DNA from: Actinopolyspora saharensis
GTDB taxonomy: Bacteria; Actinomycetota; Actinomycetes; Mycobacteriales; Pseudonocardiaceae
Length of the DNA: 64,000 bases
Direction of reading: 5' to 3'
NCBI RefSeq assembly: GCF_900100925.1
Contig: NZ_FNKO01000002.1
Location: forward strand, 372,001-436,000
Under the pieces are notes generated by a model that was not told where the DNA came from, searched no databases, and saw nothing but the letters and a program-made list of their open reading frames with translations. The translations under genes and the position numbers were made by a program. Position 1 is the stretch's first letter; every line of letters begins with the position of its first letter. Shown one piece after another: positions 52,482 to 61,581 of the stretch.

Positions 52482-52560
52482 ACGTCCCTCCGCTAGTACG
52501 AACTAGTTCAGGTTCGACGGGTCTTTCTCAGCCCGGTCCGAAATCCGGGCACCCCGCGTC
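52482..52560 (-). promoter_or_regulatory. TPP riboswitch (THI element) upstream of thiD
   Basis: On the minus strand the conserved THI parts are in order: GGGGTGCCC near 52558, CTGAGA (52531-52526), ACCTGAACTAG (52513-52503) and GCGGAGGGA (about 52492-52484). The CTAG...CTAG pairing replaces the usual CTGG...CCAG, keeping the P4/P5 helix. It lies 150 nt upstream of thiD. Binding of thiamin pyrophosphate would shut off thiD and probably tenA. Confidence 0.92.
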
Positions 52561-52789
52561 ACTCACCGGAATCGTGGGAATCACCCCCGATTCGGTGAGA
52601 CAAACATAGCAGCGGAGGTCAACAACGCACCGGCTGCGGCCGTTCCAGACCGCTCGGTGCGGGTGCGGCTCGGGGCGAGCGCTCACCCGGCCGGATCGAC
52701 CGCGGGACGAGCACCGTGGGCGCTCACCTCCACCCGCACCGCCGAGCGCACCTCTCAAACCACTCCGCAGTGCCGCGCGAGACCGGCGG

Positions 52790-53032
52790 CTATTCGATCA
52801 ACCCGACCGGAAACCCCGAGATCACGGATTCCCCGGCTCTGACCTGCTGGCGCAGCGTTCCGGTCGCCAGCGCGTTCACGTGGGTGTGGTGCTGCCCGGT
52901 GCGCACCTCCGCCAGCGGTTGCCCCGAGTGCACGGGGCTCCCCTCGGGGGCCAGCCACCGGACCAGCACGGCGCGGGCGGTTCCGAACCCTCCGGCTGCG
53001 GTGTGTTCGGCGCAGTACAGCAGCTCCGTCAT
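52790..53032 (-). CDS. Lipoyl/biotinyl-like domain protein without the modified lysine
   Basis: 80 residues from ATG 53032 (GGAGA upstream). The pattern RAVLVRWLAPEGSPVHSGQPLAEVRTG, then HVNALATGTLRQQVRAGESV, matches the flat barrel of lipoyl/biotinyl domains, but the hairpin that normally carries the DKA/MKM lysine reads TGQHHTHVNAL here, with histidines and no Lys. It therefore cannot be lipoylated in the usual way. Could be a metal- or ligand-binding derivative. Stands alone, upstream of thiD on the same strand but separated by the riboswitch. Confidence 0.65.
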   Translation of the reverse strand: MTELLYCAEHTAAGGFGTARAVLVRWLAPEGSPVHSGQPLAEVRTGQHHTHVNALATGTLRQQVRAGESVISGFPVGLIE

Positions 53033-53336
53033 CGATCGTCTCCGGCCATCCTGTTCACGTACCGCGCCCGCCTCGGTCGCTTCCGAGGCGAGGGGCGGGA
53101 TCGGTTCCCACGGGCGGAGCCTGTACAACGCGGAGTCACCGCGACAAGACCGTGCGGACACTGAGTCCGCTCCGGGGAGCAATCCCCGGTGCAGGTGACC
53201 AACCGACTTCCCCGCCCGCCGCGTGGTCCGTGTGACCGCCACTGACGGCGAAATACGTCACACCTGCGGTAAATCACACCACACAGCCGAACCGCACCCG
53301 TGAATCGATGCGCACCCCCGGACTAGAGTTGGGGTA
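53033..53336. other. Divergent intergenic region
   Basis: 304 nt between the lipoyl-like gene and the next unknown gene, divergently oriented. Just before 53337 the sequence GACTAGAGTTGGGGTAATG offers a possible -10 box (GACTAGAGT) very close to the start, suggesting a short leader. Nothing else is evident. Confidence 0.4.
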
Positions 53337-54071
53337 ATGAATAGCACTACCGAGGGACTCAGCACGCGCTCTCGGCAGGCTGACCAGGACCCCGCCGCAG
53401 TATGGGGCCCACTGACCAGCCTCGCCGATGCGGCAGCGCGAACCGCGAGCGACTCCACGACGGTGGCCATCAACCGCGGGTTCGACCGCAACGCGCGCGA
53501 ACGCGCCCGAGCACTGCGACAGCTGCTCAACGAGCGCGGCGCGAACGCCGTGGAGATCACCCCGGCCCCGGACAGCGAGGAACTGCTGACCGGCACCGAG
53601 GTCAATTCGGTGGTCAACCTCGTCGGCACCGGATCCTGGCAGCCCTACCGACTCGCCGCGAAGAAGCGGGCGGCGCTGCTGGCTCCCTCTCCCGACGGGA
53701 GTGAACCGGGGGAGAACGTCCGCCGGGACGTCATCGGAATGACACGTCAGGACTCCAGCAGGGACGCCGCGCTGACGCGGGTCGTGGTGCTGCCGGAGAC
53801 GACCGAGGAGAGCAGCCTCACCCTGACCAGGGACGGCGAAACGCTCTCCATCCCCGGTGGTCAGGTGACCATCACCCTGCACGAGGGACAGCTGGACATC
53901 CGGCTGCAGGGCCCCGACTACGCCGAGCAGCACTTCACCGCCGACCGGCTGAGCGTGGAGACGCACGGCGCCTCCCACCGGCTGATCAGGGACGAGATGC
54001 CGGTCGCCGAGTTCGAGGGCTCGTTGGACTTCGGCTGCGAGCAGGACGGGCTGGTCGTCCACTCGGTCTGA
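53337..54071 (+). CDS. Hypothetical protein, 244 residues
   Basis: ATG 53337. The N-terminal half has a basic helix (FDRNARERARALRQLLNERG), and the C-terminal half is beta-rich with LTLTRDGETLSIPGGQVTIT and a run of alternating strands ending EFEGSLDFGCEQDGLVVHSV. There are no signal peptide, membrane helices or catalytic motif. I do not recognise the family, although the size and acidity suggest a conserved actinobacterial protein. It appears to be a single-gene unit with a promoter close to the start codon. Confidence 0.7.
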   Translation: MNSTTEGLSTRSRQADQDPAAVWGPLTSLADAAARTASDSTTVAINRGFDRNARERARALRQLLNERGANAVEITPAPDSEELLTGTEVNSVVNLVGTGSWQPYRLAAKKRAALLAPSPDGSEPGENVRRDVIGMTRQDSSRDAALTRVVVLPETTEESSLTLTRDGETLSIPGGQVTITLHEGQLDIRLQGPDYAEQHFTADRLSVETHGASHRLIRDEMPVAEFEGSLDFGCEQDGLVVHSV

Positions 54072-54173
54072 CGGCTCGCAGCGGAGCTTTGCCCGCGGGC
54101 GGGCACAGCCGTCGCGTGACTCGACGCCGCGCGCCGAAGGGCGCCTCGAGCAGCGAGAGCCGATCGGAAGGCC

Positions 54174-54578
54174 TCAGCGCCGCCGGGTCCGGGTGAGACG
54201 ACCGGCCAGGGTCGTCAGCCCGGCCCCGGCGAGCACTGGGACCGCCAGCGACAACGGGGCGAGCACCCCCGGAACGAGCAGGTTCACCAGCGTCCAGAGG
54301 GCCGTCAACACCGCCGAGCAGGCCAGCAGTGCCGCCGTGATCGTCAGCAGCAGGCGGTGCTTCGGCAGCTCCGGCAGCCTGGCCCGCGCGTGCGGCGGCA
54401 TTCCCCGCACGGCCAGCGCGGCCGGCGCCACGGCCAGGCCCAGCAGCAGCAGACCGAACAGCGAGTCTGCGCGCTGCGCTCCCCGGCCCAGCCCGATCAG
54501 CAGGAGCACCGTCCCGAGGGCCAGCACGAGCAGCGCCCTGTGCAGCGCCCGCCACAGTCGCACGTCGTAGTCGCTCAC
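54174..54578 (-). CDS. Small membrane protein, 134 residues
   Basis: Four hydrophobic segments at about 12-30, 40-58, 73-93 and 98-120 make this an integral membrane protein with a basic tail (LAGRLTRTRRR). The N-terminus MSDYDVRLWRALHRAL is amphipathic. No family recognised. It is convergent with the unknown gene at 53337 and divergent from the acyl-CoA synthetase, from which it is separated by about 200 nt. A plausible ATG (54578) is present, but no strong ribosome site. Confidence 0.6.
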   Translation of the reverse strand: MSDYDVRLWRALHRALLVLALGTVLLLIGLGRGAQRADSLFGLLLLGLAVAPAALAVRGMPPHARARLPELPKHRLLLTITAALLACSAVLTALWTLVNLLVPGVLAPLSLAVPVLAGAGLTTLAGRLTRTRRR

Positions 54579-54760
54579 TTCTGCGGACTTCCCCTTCGAT
54601 ACCGGTCCGGTCGTCTCGACACCACCGCGCGCACCGGGGCAGCGGTCGAACGCCCCGCGCGGCGCGGAGCGCCCGTGCCGCTCAGTCTGTCAGCCGGTTC
54701 ACATCCGTGGACATTCCTCGCTCGTCCCCTCTTTCCCAAAAGCGATACTCAAGGCATTAT

Positions 54761-54774
54761 CTACTCACCAGTAG
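54761..54774. promoter_or_regulatory. Palindromic operator before the acyl-CoA synthetase
   Basis: CTACT (54761-54765) and AGTAG (54770-54774) form a perfect inverted repeat around CACC, with ATCTAC/GTAGAT words extending it asymmetrically. It sits 20 nt before the GTG start, a position where a TetR-type repressor of fatty-acid genes would overlap the promoter. The bound protein is not in the window. Confidence 0.55.
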
Positions 54775-54794
54775 GTAGATTTGCGAGGTACCGC

Positions 54795-56486
54795 GTGACC
54801 AGTGAGCGGATTGCGAAGGAACGGTGGCGATCCAGGTGGACCGCGGGCACCGCGGCGCGGATCACGCGCTGGGCCGAGCGGCGCGCCCCGAAGGCACTCG
54901 ACGCGCTGACCCTGATCAAGCAGGGGGTCGTCCGCCCGATGCGCCCGGACAAACTGCTGCGCACGGCGCTGGCTTACCGGCGCTGGGGGATCACGATCCC
55001 GCTCGGGTACGCGGTGGGCGCGGTGCGCCATCCCGACCGCCCCGCCGTGATCGACGAACGCGGAGCGCTGAGCTTCGCCGAGGTGGACCGGCGCACCACC
55101 CGCCTGGCCGGCGCCCTGCGGGAGCGCGGGGTCGGATCCGGCTCCAGAGTCGCGATCCTGTGCCGCAACCACCACGGATTCGTCGAGGCGCTGGTGGCCG
55201 CGGGCAAGCTGGGCGCGGACTCGATACTGGTCAACACCGGCATGAGCGGCGAACAGATCTCCACCGTGCTCTCCGAGCAGGGTGCCCGGATGGTGATCGC
55301 CGACTCCGAGTTCACGGAGCTCTTCTCCCCGCCGGAGGGCGTGGAACTCGTGGTCGGCTGGACCGAGGGCACCACCAGCCACCCCACGGTGGAACAGCTG
55401 ATCGGACGCTCCGGCGCGGACGAGCTGCCGAAACGGCCCCGACACGGTCGGATGATCGTACTCACCTCGGGGACCACCGGCACTCCGAAGGGGGCTCGCC
55501 GCCCCGACCCGCCGAGCCTGAGCCCGGCCACCACGATCATCTCCAGGGTTCCGCTGCGCAGCGGCGAGCGCGCGATGATATGCGCTCCCCTGTTCCACAC
55601 CTGGGGGCTGGCCGGGTTCCAGCTCGGAGCCGTTCTCGGCGCCACGCTGGTGCTGCACCGCAAGTTCGACCCGCAGCAGACCATGGCCGCCCTGCAGCGC
55701 CACCGCTGCACCTCGATGTTCGCCGTCCCCGTGATGCTGCAACGGCTGCTCGAACTGCCCGCCGAGCAGCGCAGCTCCTACGACCACGGAGCGCTGCGCA
55801 TCGTGGCCTGCAGCGGGTCCGCGCTGCCCGGAGAGCTCGCCAAGGACTTCCAGGAGGTCTTCGGGCCCGTGCTGTACAACTTCTACGGCTCCACGGAGGC
55901 CTCCTGGGTGAGCATCGCGACCCCGCGGGAGCTGCGCGCGAACCCGGACACCGCGGGACGCCCGCCCAGGGGCACCACGCTGCGCGTCCTGGACGACACC
56001 GGCGCCCCCGTGCGGCGGGGCGAGACGGGCAACATCCACGTCCGCAACGACATGCTCTTCGAGGGCTACACCAACGGCGGGAGCTCGGGGCGGCACGACG
56101 GCCTCATGCCCACCGGGGACCTCGGCTACCTCGACGGGAGCGGACGCCTGTTCGTGGTCGGCCGCGCCGACGACATGATCGTCTCGGGCGGGGAGAACGT
56201 CTACCCCAAGGAGACCGAGGACCTCATAGCCGGTTTCCCCGAGGTGAGCGAAGCGGTCGTCACCGGGGTCGACGACCCGGAGTACGGACAGCGGTTGGCC
56301 GCTTTCGTGGTGCTGCACGAGGGCGCGACGCTGGAGGCGGACACCGTGCGCGAACGCACCCGGCAGCGGTTGTCGAGCTTCGCCCGCCCCCGCGACGTGG
56401 TCTTCCTGGACGCGCTGCCCAGAAACGCCACCGGCAAGGTCGTTCCGGGCAGGCTGCCCGCGGTGTCCCCCGAGCGAAGTCGGTAG
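54795..56486 (+). CDS. Fatty-acyl-CoA synthetase / AMP-binding enzyme
   Basis: 563-residue adenylate-forming enzyme that activates a carboxylic acid to the acyl-CoA (FadD-like). ATP motif LTSGTTGTPKGARR at about 219-232, the YGSTEA block in NFYGSTEASWVS, GDLGYLDGSGRLFVVGRADD, and the C-terminal catalytic Lys in PRNATGKVVPG are present. GTG 54795 lies just after a palindromic operator. A long N-terminal extension (1-60) before the adenylation domain is basic and helical. Single gene; chain length of the substrate cannot be told. Confidence 0.9.
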   Translation: MTSERIAKERWRSRWTAGTAARITRWAERRAPKALDALTLIKQGVVRPMRPDKLLRTALAYRRWGITIPLGYAVGAVRHPDRPAVIDERGALSFAEVDRRTTRLAGALRERGVGSGSRVAILCRNHHGFVEALVAAGKLGADSILVNTGMSGEQISTVLSEQGARMVIADSEFTELFSPPEGVELVVGWTEGTTSHPTVEQLIGRSGADELPKRPRHGRMIVLTSGTTGTPKGARRPDPPSLSPATTIISRVPLRSGERAMICAPLFHTWGLAGFQLGAVLGATLVLHRKFDPQQTMAALQRHRCTSMFAVPVMLQRLLELPAEQRSSYDHGALRIVACSGSALPGELAKDFQEVFGPVLYNFYGSTEASWVSIATPRELRANPDTAGRPPRGTTLRVLDDTGAPVRRGETGNIHVRNDMLFEGYTNGGSSGRHDGLMPTGDLGYLDGSGRLFVVGRADDMIVSGGENVYPKETEDLIAGFPEVSEAVVTGVDDPEYGQRLAAFVVLHEGATLEADTVRERTRQRLSSFARPRDVVFLDALPRNATGKVVPGRLPAVSPERSR

Positions 56487-56549
56487 CCCGGCCCGACGAC
56501 GCACCGACAGTTTCGCGTGCACGCCTCGTGGCAAGTTAGGCTCACCACG

Positions 56550-57197
56550 GTGAATGACCGTCTCGTGTGGATCGACTGCGAAATGACCGGGCTGGAGCTC
56601 GGCAAGGACGCGTTGATCGAGATAGCCGCTCTTGTCACCGATGCCGACCTGAACATTCTCGGGGAAGGCGTGGATGTGGTCATCCACGCCGACGAGGAGA
56701 CCCTCGGGGGGATGCCCGAGGTCGTGCGCGAGATGCACGACCGCTCGGGGCTGACCGAGGAGGTCCGCCGCTCCCAGGTCACGCTCGCCCAGGCCGAGCA
56801 GCAGGTCCTGGAGTACCTGCGCGAGCACGTCCCGGACGGGCGCTCCGCCCCGCTGGCGGGCAACTCTATCGCCACGGATCGCGGGTTCATCGCCAGGGAC
56901 ATGCCCGAGCTCGATCAGTACCTGCACTACCGCATGGTGGACGTCTCCTCCATCAAGGAGCTCTGCCGCAGGTGGTACCCGCGCATCTACTACGCGCAGC
57001 CGGAGAAGGGGCTGGCGCACCGGGCCCTCGCCGACGTGCGGGAGTCGATCCGCGAGCTCGCCTACTACCGGCGGACCGCTTTCGTGCCGGAACCCGGCCC
57101 GTCGAGCGAGGAGGCCCAGCAGGTCGCCGCGGAGTTGCTCTCCGCGGAGGAGCTGGGAGGCACCGAGCAGGCGCGGCGGCAGCTGGACGAAAGCTGA
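56550..57197 (+). CDS. orn: Oligoribonuclease
   Basis: 215-residue DEDDh 3'-5' exonuclease that clears 2-5 nt RNA fragments, including pGpG from c-di-GMP breakdown. Exo [12 protein letters not shown], exo [17 protein letters not shown], and exo [17 protein letters not shown] with the catalytic His/Asp are intact. GTG 56550. The C-terminal tail of about 25 residues is longer than in E. coli Orn, as usual in actinobacteria. The tRNA-His gene follows. Confidence 0.96.
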   Translation: MNDRLVWIDCEMTGLELGKDALIEIAALVTDADLNILGEGVDVVIHADEETLGGMPEVVREMHDRSGLTEEVRRSQVTLAQAEQQVLEYLREHVPDGRSAPLAGNSIATDRGFIARDMPELDQYLHYRMVDVSSIKELCRRWYPRIYYAQPEKGLAHRALADVRESIRELAYYRRTAFVPEPGPSSEEAQQVAAELLSAEELGGTEQARRQLDES

Positions 57198-57329
57198 TTC
57201 CCGCAAACCGTCCGGGCCTGCGCAGTGATTTCGTCCTGGTGAACCACGAAGGGGGATCCCGTTGCAAGAGCGCGAAACGGGCACGCTAGGATGGAATCCG
57301 TTGTTCGGGCATGAGCCCGGGCGAGCACG

Positions 57330-57402
57330 GTGGGTGTAGCTCAGGCGGTAGAGCACTGGGTTGTGGTCCCAGGAGTCGCGGGTTCGAATCCCGTCACTCA
57401 CC
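57330..57402 (+). tRNA. tRNA-His (anticodon GTG)
   Basis: A full cloverleaf: acceptor GTGGGTG pairs with CACTCAC (one G-U), D-arm AGCTC...GAGC, anticodon arm CTGGG-TTGTGGT-CCCAG, T-arm GCGGG-TTCGAAT-CCCGT. The discriminator is C and a G precedes the acceptor (57329), as needed for the histidine identity G-1. CCA is not encoded. Confidence 0.98.
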
Positions 57403-57408
57403 CGGTCG

Positions 57409-57455
57409 ACGGCGGCCCCGATCTCGTTCGGTCGAGATCGGGGCCGCCGTTTTCG
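57409..57455 (+). terminator. Rho-independent terminator after tRNA-His
   Basis: ACGGCGGCCCCGATCTCG (57409-57426) pairs with CGAGATCGGGGCCGCCGT (57433-57450) around a 6-nt loop, an 18-bp stem followed by TTTTCG. Strong intrinsic terminator for the tRNA transcript. Confidence 0.9.
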
Positions 57456-57558
57456 TCTCTCCTCATCCGCTGCTCCCGGTGCCGGTGCGCACCACCCGAG
57501 CAACCGGCACCGCCGCGCGAACCGGGCCGGTCGAGTTCCCCGGCTCAGTTCTGCGCGC

Positions 57559-58593
57559 TCAGTTCTGCGCGGTGTCCTCCTGCAGCATCTTCCCGAGCTC
57601 ACGGCTCAGCTCCAGCGCGCGGTGGGCCCAGCGCGGCGACGCCCCGGCCAGACCGCACACCGGGGTGGGCAGTACCTGCTCGGCCAGCACTCGTTCGGAG
57701 AACCCGAGGTCGTTGACGAACCTGCGCGCCGGCTCCGCGAGTTCGCGCAACCCCGGCTCCCGCGCCGGTTCGACCGTGGGGACCATGCCGAGCATCAGCG
57801 CGATCCCCCTGTCCCAGGCATCGCCGATCTCCTGGGCCAGCTCGCCCTCGGGGGATCCGAGCACGGCCGTGTCCAGACCGATCACCCCGGCTCCGGCCCG
57901 GTGCAGCAGCCGCACCGGCGGGCGCTGCGCGCAGCAGTGCACCAGCACCGGACCCGCCGTCGCCTCTCCGAGCCGAGTGATCACATCGCTGAGCAACCGC
58001 TCCGCGTCGGGCTCGGGCACGGCGGGCACCGTTCCGTAGTCGGAGGGTGTGGGCAGGTCTCCGGCCAGGACTGCGGGCAGGGTCGGCTCGTCGAGCTGGA
58101 GCAGCACGCGCCCCCCGGTGCGCGTCGCCAGCTGCTCGACGTACTCCCGAACTCCTTCCACCAGGGCCTCGGAGAAGTCGCGCAGCGCGCCGTGGTCGGT
58201 CATCACGCGGTGGCCGCGTTCCAGCTCGATCCCCGCGCTCAGGGTCCACGGTCCGGCGATCTGCAGCTTGATCAACCGTGGCTCGGTGTCTCCGGCCGTG
58301 GCCGCTTCCACGGCGTCCAGGTCCCACCGCAGCAGGTCCAGCGCACGCCGGTGGTCGCGTCCCGCGACACGTGCCACGCGGTACCCGGAGGGCACCACCT
58401 GCACGGCCAGATCGCGCAGCATCCCCGCGGTGTGTCCGATCACGTCGCCGCCCACTCCCCTGGCGGGAAGTTCCGGCACCGGGGTCAACTCGGGCAGCTC
58501 GCCGGTGACGATCCGAGCGGCCTCCGAGGAGTCGGTGCCCGGCATGGAGCCGATCGCGGTGGCAGTACCGGGTTTCCAAGGCTGTTGCGTCAC
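57559..58593 (-). CDS. Single-domain cobalamin-independent methionine synthase-like protein
   Basis: 344 residues corresponding to the C-terminal catalytic barrel of MetE without the N-terminal half, as in archaeal-type and many actinobacterial core enzymes. Zinc-site candidates are visible: VLVHCCAQRPPVRLL (His-Cys) and a C-terminal Cys in PVCGLAGASP; the LQLDEPTLPA Glu is also conserved. The methyl donor is uncertain since tetrahydrofolate-binding parts are missing. It converges on the tRNA-His terminator and is divergent from the nudix gene. ATG 58593. Confidence 0.82.
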   Translation of the reverse strand: MTQQPWKPGTATAIGSMPGTDSSEAARIVTGELPELTPVPELPARGVGGDVIGHTAGMLRDLAVQVVPSGYRVARVAGRDHRRALDLLRWDLDAVEAATAGDTEPRLIKLQIAGPWTLSAGIELERGHRVMTDHGALRDFSEALVEGVREYVEQLATRTGGRVLLQLDEPTLPAVLAGDLPTPSDYGTVPAVPEPDAERLLSDVITRLGEATAGPVLVHCCAQRPPVRLLHRAGAGVIGLDTAVLGSPEGELAQEIGDAWDRGIALMLGMVPTVEPAREPGLRELAEPARRFVNDLGFSERVLAEQVLPTPVCGLAGASPRWAHRALELSRELGKMLQEDTAQN

Positions 58594-58684
58594 ACGGCGA
58601 TTCTCTCAGCCGCGAAGCAGGGCACCCGCCACGCGGGCCGAGAGGCGCGGGAGAGAACCTCTCCTCCCGCCGCCTGGAGACGTC

Positions 58685-59191
58685 ATGCCCACGAACGGGT
58701 CAGAAGGGGCACGCGACGCGCCGTCACGGGCAGAATCGGGGGCAGTCGGCCCCGCACACACGGCGCGCCTGGAGGTTCCCTTGCCCGACCTGCCGAAGCA
58801 CTCGGTCAGCGTGGCCGGTGTGGTCCTCGACAGCAGGGGGCGGATCCTGCTGGCCCGCCGCAGGGACAACGGTCACTGGGAGCCCCCGGGAGGCGTCCTC
58901 GAACCGGAGGAGTCCTTCGAGCACGGGGTGCGGCGCGAGATCCTGGAGGAGACGGAGGTCTCCGTCGGGGTGGACCGGCTGACCGGGGCGTACAAGCACC
59001 TCGCGCGCGGAGTGGTCACCCTGGTTTTCCGCTGCCACGTCCTCGGGGGCTCTCCCCGGCCCACCGAGGAGAGCTCCGCCGCGGACTGGTTCGAGCTCGC
59101 CGAGGCGCTGGCGCTGATGACCGAGTCCCGCGCCGCACGGGTCACCGACGCGCTGCGGGACACCCCCGCGGTGCGCACCTACCCGGGGTGA
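58685..59191 (+). CDS. Nudix hydrolase
   Basis: 168 residues from ATG 58685. The Nudix box starts at GGVLEPEESFEHGVRREI (about 78-95) and continues LEETEV; the consensus RE-U-XEE-X-GU is kept except that the Gly near the end is Glu. A disordered N-terminus of 30 residues precedes the beta strand SVSVAGVVLDSRGRILLARR. Such proteins clean up modified nucleotides or similar diphosphates; substrate unknown. Single gene between divergent MetE-like and convergent mnmA genes. Confidence 0.85.
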   Translation: MPTNGSEGARDAPSRAESGAVGPAHTARLEVPLPDLPKHSVSVAGVVLDSRGRILLARRRDNGHWEPPGGVLEPEESFEHGVRREILEETEVSVGVDRLTGAYKHLARGVVTLVFRCHVLGGSPRPTEESSAADWFELAEALALMTESRAARVTDALRDTPAVRTYPG

Positions 59192-59267
59192 CCGGAGGCG
59201 CGGGCCGCTGCGCAGCCCGCGCGGGACTCACACAGTTACAGGCAAAATTGGCGCACCTCGCCGGGGC

Positions 59268-60356
59268 TCACCGCGTCTCGGAGATCTTCGCGCTGCCCAG
59301 CACCAGGTCCCCTGCCGGATCCGGGCGGTAGAGCACCACCGACTGTCCGGGAGCCACGCCGCGCATCGGTTCCCGCAACCGCACCCGGAAGCCCTCACCG
59401 GTCATCTCGGCCACGGCTTCACCCGTCTCACCGTGCGCCCGGATCTGCGCCACGCACTCGGTCGGCCCGTCCAGCGCGCTCTCCGAGGGCCACACCGGCC
59501 GGGTCGCGTCGATCTCGGTGACGCCCAGCTCGTCCGCCGAGCCCACCTTCACCGTCCCGGAGACCGGCTCCAGCGACAGCACGTAACGCGGACGCCCGTC
59601 CGGTGCGGGCTTGTCGATCCCCAGCCCCTTGCGCTGTCCCACGGTGAAGCCGTGCACACCGGAGTGCTGGGTGAGCACCTCCCCGGAGTCGGCGTCGACC
59701 ATGTCGCCGGGGCGTTCCCCCAGCTTGGAGTCCAGGAACTTCTTGGTGTCCCCGTCCGGGATGAAGCAGATGTCGTGGCTGTCCGGCTTCTGCGCCACGG
59801 CGAGGTCCCGCTGCTCGGCCTCCGCGCGCACCTCGGACTTCAACGAGTGCCCCAGCGGGAACATGGCGTGCCGCAGCTGCTGCGAGGTCAGCGAGGCCAG
59901 CACGTAGGACTGGTCCTTGCCCTCGTCCCTGCTGCGCCGCAGCTCCGGGACGCCGGACTCGTGGGACAGCCGCGCGTAGTGCCCCGTGGAGACCGCGTCG
60001 AAGCCCAGCGCCGCGGCCTTCTCCAGCAGGGCCTCGAACTTGATCTTCTCGTTGCAGGTCATGCAGGGGTTCGGAGTGCGCCCTGCCGCGTACTCCCCGA
60101 CGAAGGTCTCGATGACCTCCTCGCTGAACCTCTCCGCGAAGTCCCAGACGTAGAACGGGATCCCGAGGATGTCCGCCGCGCGCCGGGCGTCCCGGGAGTC
60201 CTCCACCGTGCAGCAGCCGCGCGCTCCCTCGCGCAGCGTCCCTGGCTTGGCGGACAGGGCCAGGTGGACCCCGGTCACGTCGTGGCCCGCGTCGACCGCC
60301 CGCGCCGCGGCCACCGCGGAATCCACCCCGCCGCTCATCGCCGCGAGTACTCGCAC
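59268..60356 (-). CDS. mnmA: tRNA-specific 2-thiouridylase MnmA
   Basis: 362-residue enzyme that adds sulfur at U34 of tRNA-Lys, -Glu and -Gln. PP-loop [15 protein letters not shown] at residues 6-20, catalytic cysteines in [14 protein letters not shown] (about 100-113) and in [11 protein letters not shown] (around 193), and the C-terminal beta barrel ([16 protein letters not shown]) are all present. It lies one base downstream of the cysteine desulfurase, its sulfur donor, in one operon. ATG 60356. Confidence 0.96.
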   Translation of the reverse strand: MRVLAAMSGGVDSAVAAARAVDAGHDVTGVHLALSAKPGTLREGARGCCTVEDSRDARRAADILGIPFYVWDFAERFSEEVIETFVGEYAAGRTPNPCMTCNEKIKFEALLEKAAALGFDAVSTGHYARLSHESGVPELRRSRDEGKDQSYVLASLTSQQLRHAMFPLGHSLKSEVRAEAEQRDLAVAQKPDSHDICFIPDGDTKKFLDSKLGERPGDMVDADSGEVLTQHSGVHGFTVGQRKGLGIDKPAPDGRPRYVLSLEPVSGTVKVGSADELGVTEIDATRPVWPSESALDGPTECVAQIRAHGETGEAVAEMTGEGFRVRLREPMRGVAPGQSVVLYRPDPAGDLVLGSAKISETR

Positions 60357-60357
60357 C

Positions 60358-61581
60358 TCACACCTCCGTAGGGGCGGTGGCCGATCCCACCGAAGTCTTG
60401 CTCAAACCGGAAAGGCCGGCGCTGCGGGCACGCCGCACGGCCGGTTCGAGCGCCTCCAGGAACGTCCGCACGTCATCGGCCGTCGAATCGTGCCCGAGTG
60501 TCAGCCGCAGCGAACCACGCGCGACCCGCACGTCCGCCCCCATCGCCAGCAGCACGTGGCTGGGTTCGGCGACCCCGGCGGTGCAGGCGGACCCCGTGGA
60601 GCACTCGATCCCCTTCGCGTCCAGCAGCATCAGGAGACTGTCACCCTCGCATCCGGGGAACGTGAAGTGCGCGTTTCCGGGCAGGCGCCCGCCCTCGACG
60701 GTACCCGGGTCCCCGTTGAGCACCGCGTCGGGCACCACCTCGCGGACGCCCGCGATCAGCCGGTCCCGCAGGCGGGTGAGCTCCTCGACGTGGTGCTGTC
60801 TCGTGTCCACTGCCTCCCGCAGCGCGCTGGCCAGCGCCACCACGGCCGGGGTGTCGAGAGTCCCCGAGCGCACCTCGCGCTCCTGCCCGCCGCCGTGCAG
60901 CAGCGGCGTGCAGCTGACCTCCCTGGACAGCACCAGCACGCCCACGCCGTAGGGGCCACCGATCTTGTGCCCGGTCATGGTCAGCGCGGACACCCCGCTG
61001 CTGCCGAAGTCCACCGGGAGCGTCTCAACCGCCTGGACCGCGTCCGTGTGCAGCGGAACACCGTAGCGCTCGGCGATCTCGGCGATCTCCGGGATCGGGT
61101 TGATCGTGCCGACCTCGTTGTTGGCCCACATCACGGTGGCCAGGGCCACATCGTCCGGGGCCTCCCGCACGGCCCGCTCGAACGTCTCGGGAGTCACCCT
61201 CCCCCAGGAGTCGACCTCCAGCCAGGTGACCTCCGCGCCCTCGTGCTCGGCCAACCACTCCACCGTGTCGAGCACGGCGTGGTGCTCCACTGCGGAGGCC
61301 AGCACCCGGCGCCGCCGCTCGTCGGCCGCGCGGCGGGCCCAGAAGATGCCCTTGACCGCCAGGTTGTCGCTCTCGGTGCCGCCTGCCGTGAACAGCACCT
61401 CGGACGGGCGCGCACCGAGGGCGTCCGCGATGTCCTCCCGCGACTCCTCCACGGCTCGACGCGCTCGTCGGCCGGAGGTGTGCAGTGAGGAGGCGTTGCC
61501 GAGCGTGCTCAGGGCATCGCTCATCACGGCGATCGCGCGGGCCCTCATCGGGGTGGTGGCCGCATGGTCCAGGTACGTCAT
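60358..61581 (-). CDS. Cysteine desulfurase (IscS/NifS-type)
   Basis: 407-residue PLP enzyme supplying sulfur from cysteine. PLP Lys in [14 protein letters not shown] (about 202-215), His in SAVEHHAV, and the catalytic Cys in [12 protein letters not shown] (near 329) are intact; the long active-site loop indicates an IscS/NifS group I enzyme. In actinobacteria this gene precedes mnmA as the donor for tRNA thiolation, exactly as found here. Its start overlaps the stop of the MFS gene upstream by 4 nt, which suggests cotranscription. Confidence 0.93.
   Translation of the reverse strand: MTYLDHAATTPMRARAIAVMSDALSTLGNASSLHTSGRRARRAVEESREDIADALGARPSEVLFTAGGTESDNLAVKGIFWARRAADERRRRVLASAVEHHAVLDTVEWLAEHEGAEVTWLEVDSWGRVTPETFERAVREAPDDVALATVMWANNEVGTINPIPEIAEIAERYGVPLHTDAVQAVETLPVDFGSSGVSALTMTGHKIGGPYGVGVLVLSREVSCTPLLHGGGQEREVRSGTLDTPAVVALASALREAVDTRQHHVEELTRLRDRLIAGVREVVPDAVLNGDPGTVEGGRLPGNAHFTFPGCEGDSLLMLLDAKGIECSTGSACTAGVAEPSHVLLAMGADVRVARGSLRLTLGHDSTADDVRTFLEALEPAVRRARSAGLSGLSKTSVGSATAPTEV

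Noticed and set aside
57409..57455. Hairpin after tRNA-His as a mobile-element attachment repeat
   Set aside because: The long stem followed by a T-run is an ordinary intrinsic terminator, and no duplicated tRNA end is found nearby.
54765..57602. 945-residue minus-strand frame opposite the acyl-CoA synthetase, orn and tRNA-His
   Set aside because: Antisense to well-supported genes and runs through the tRNA.
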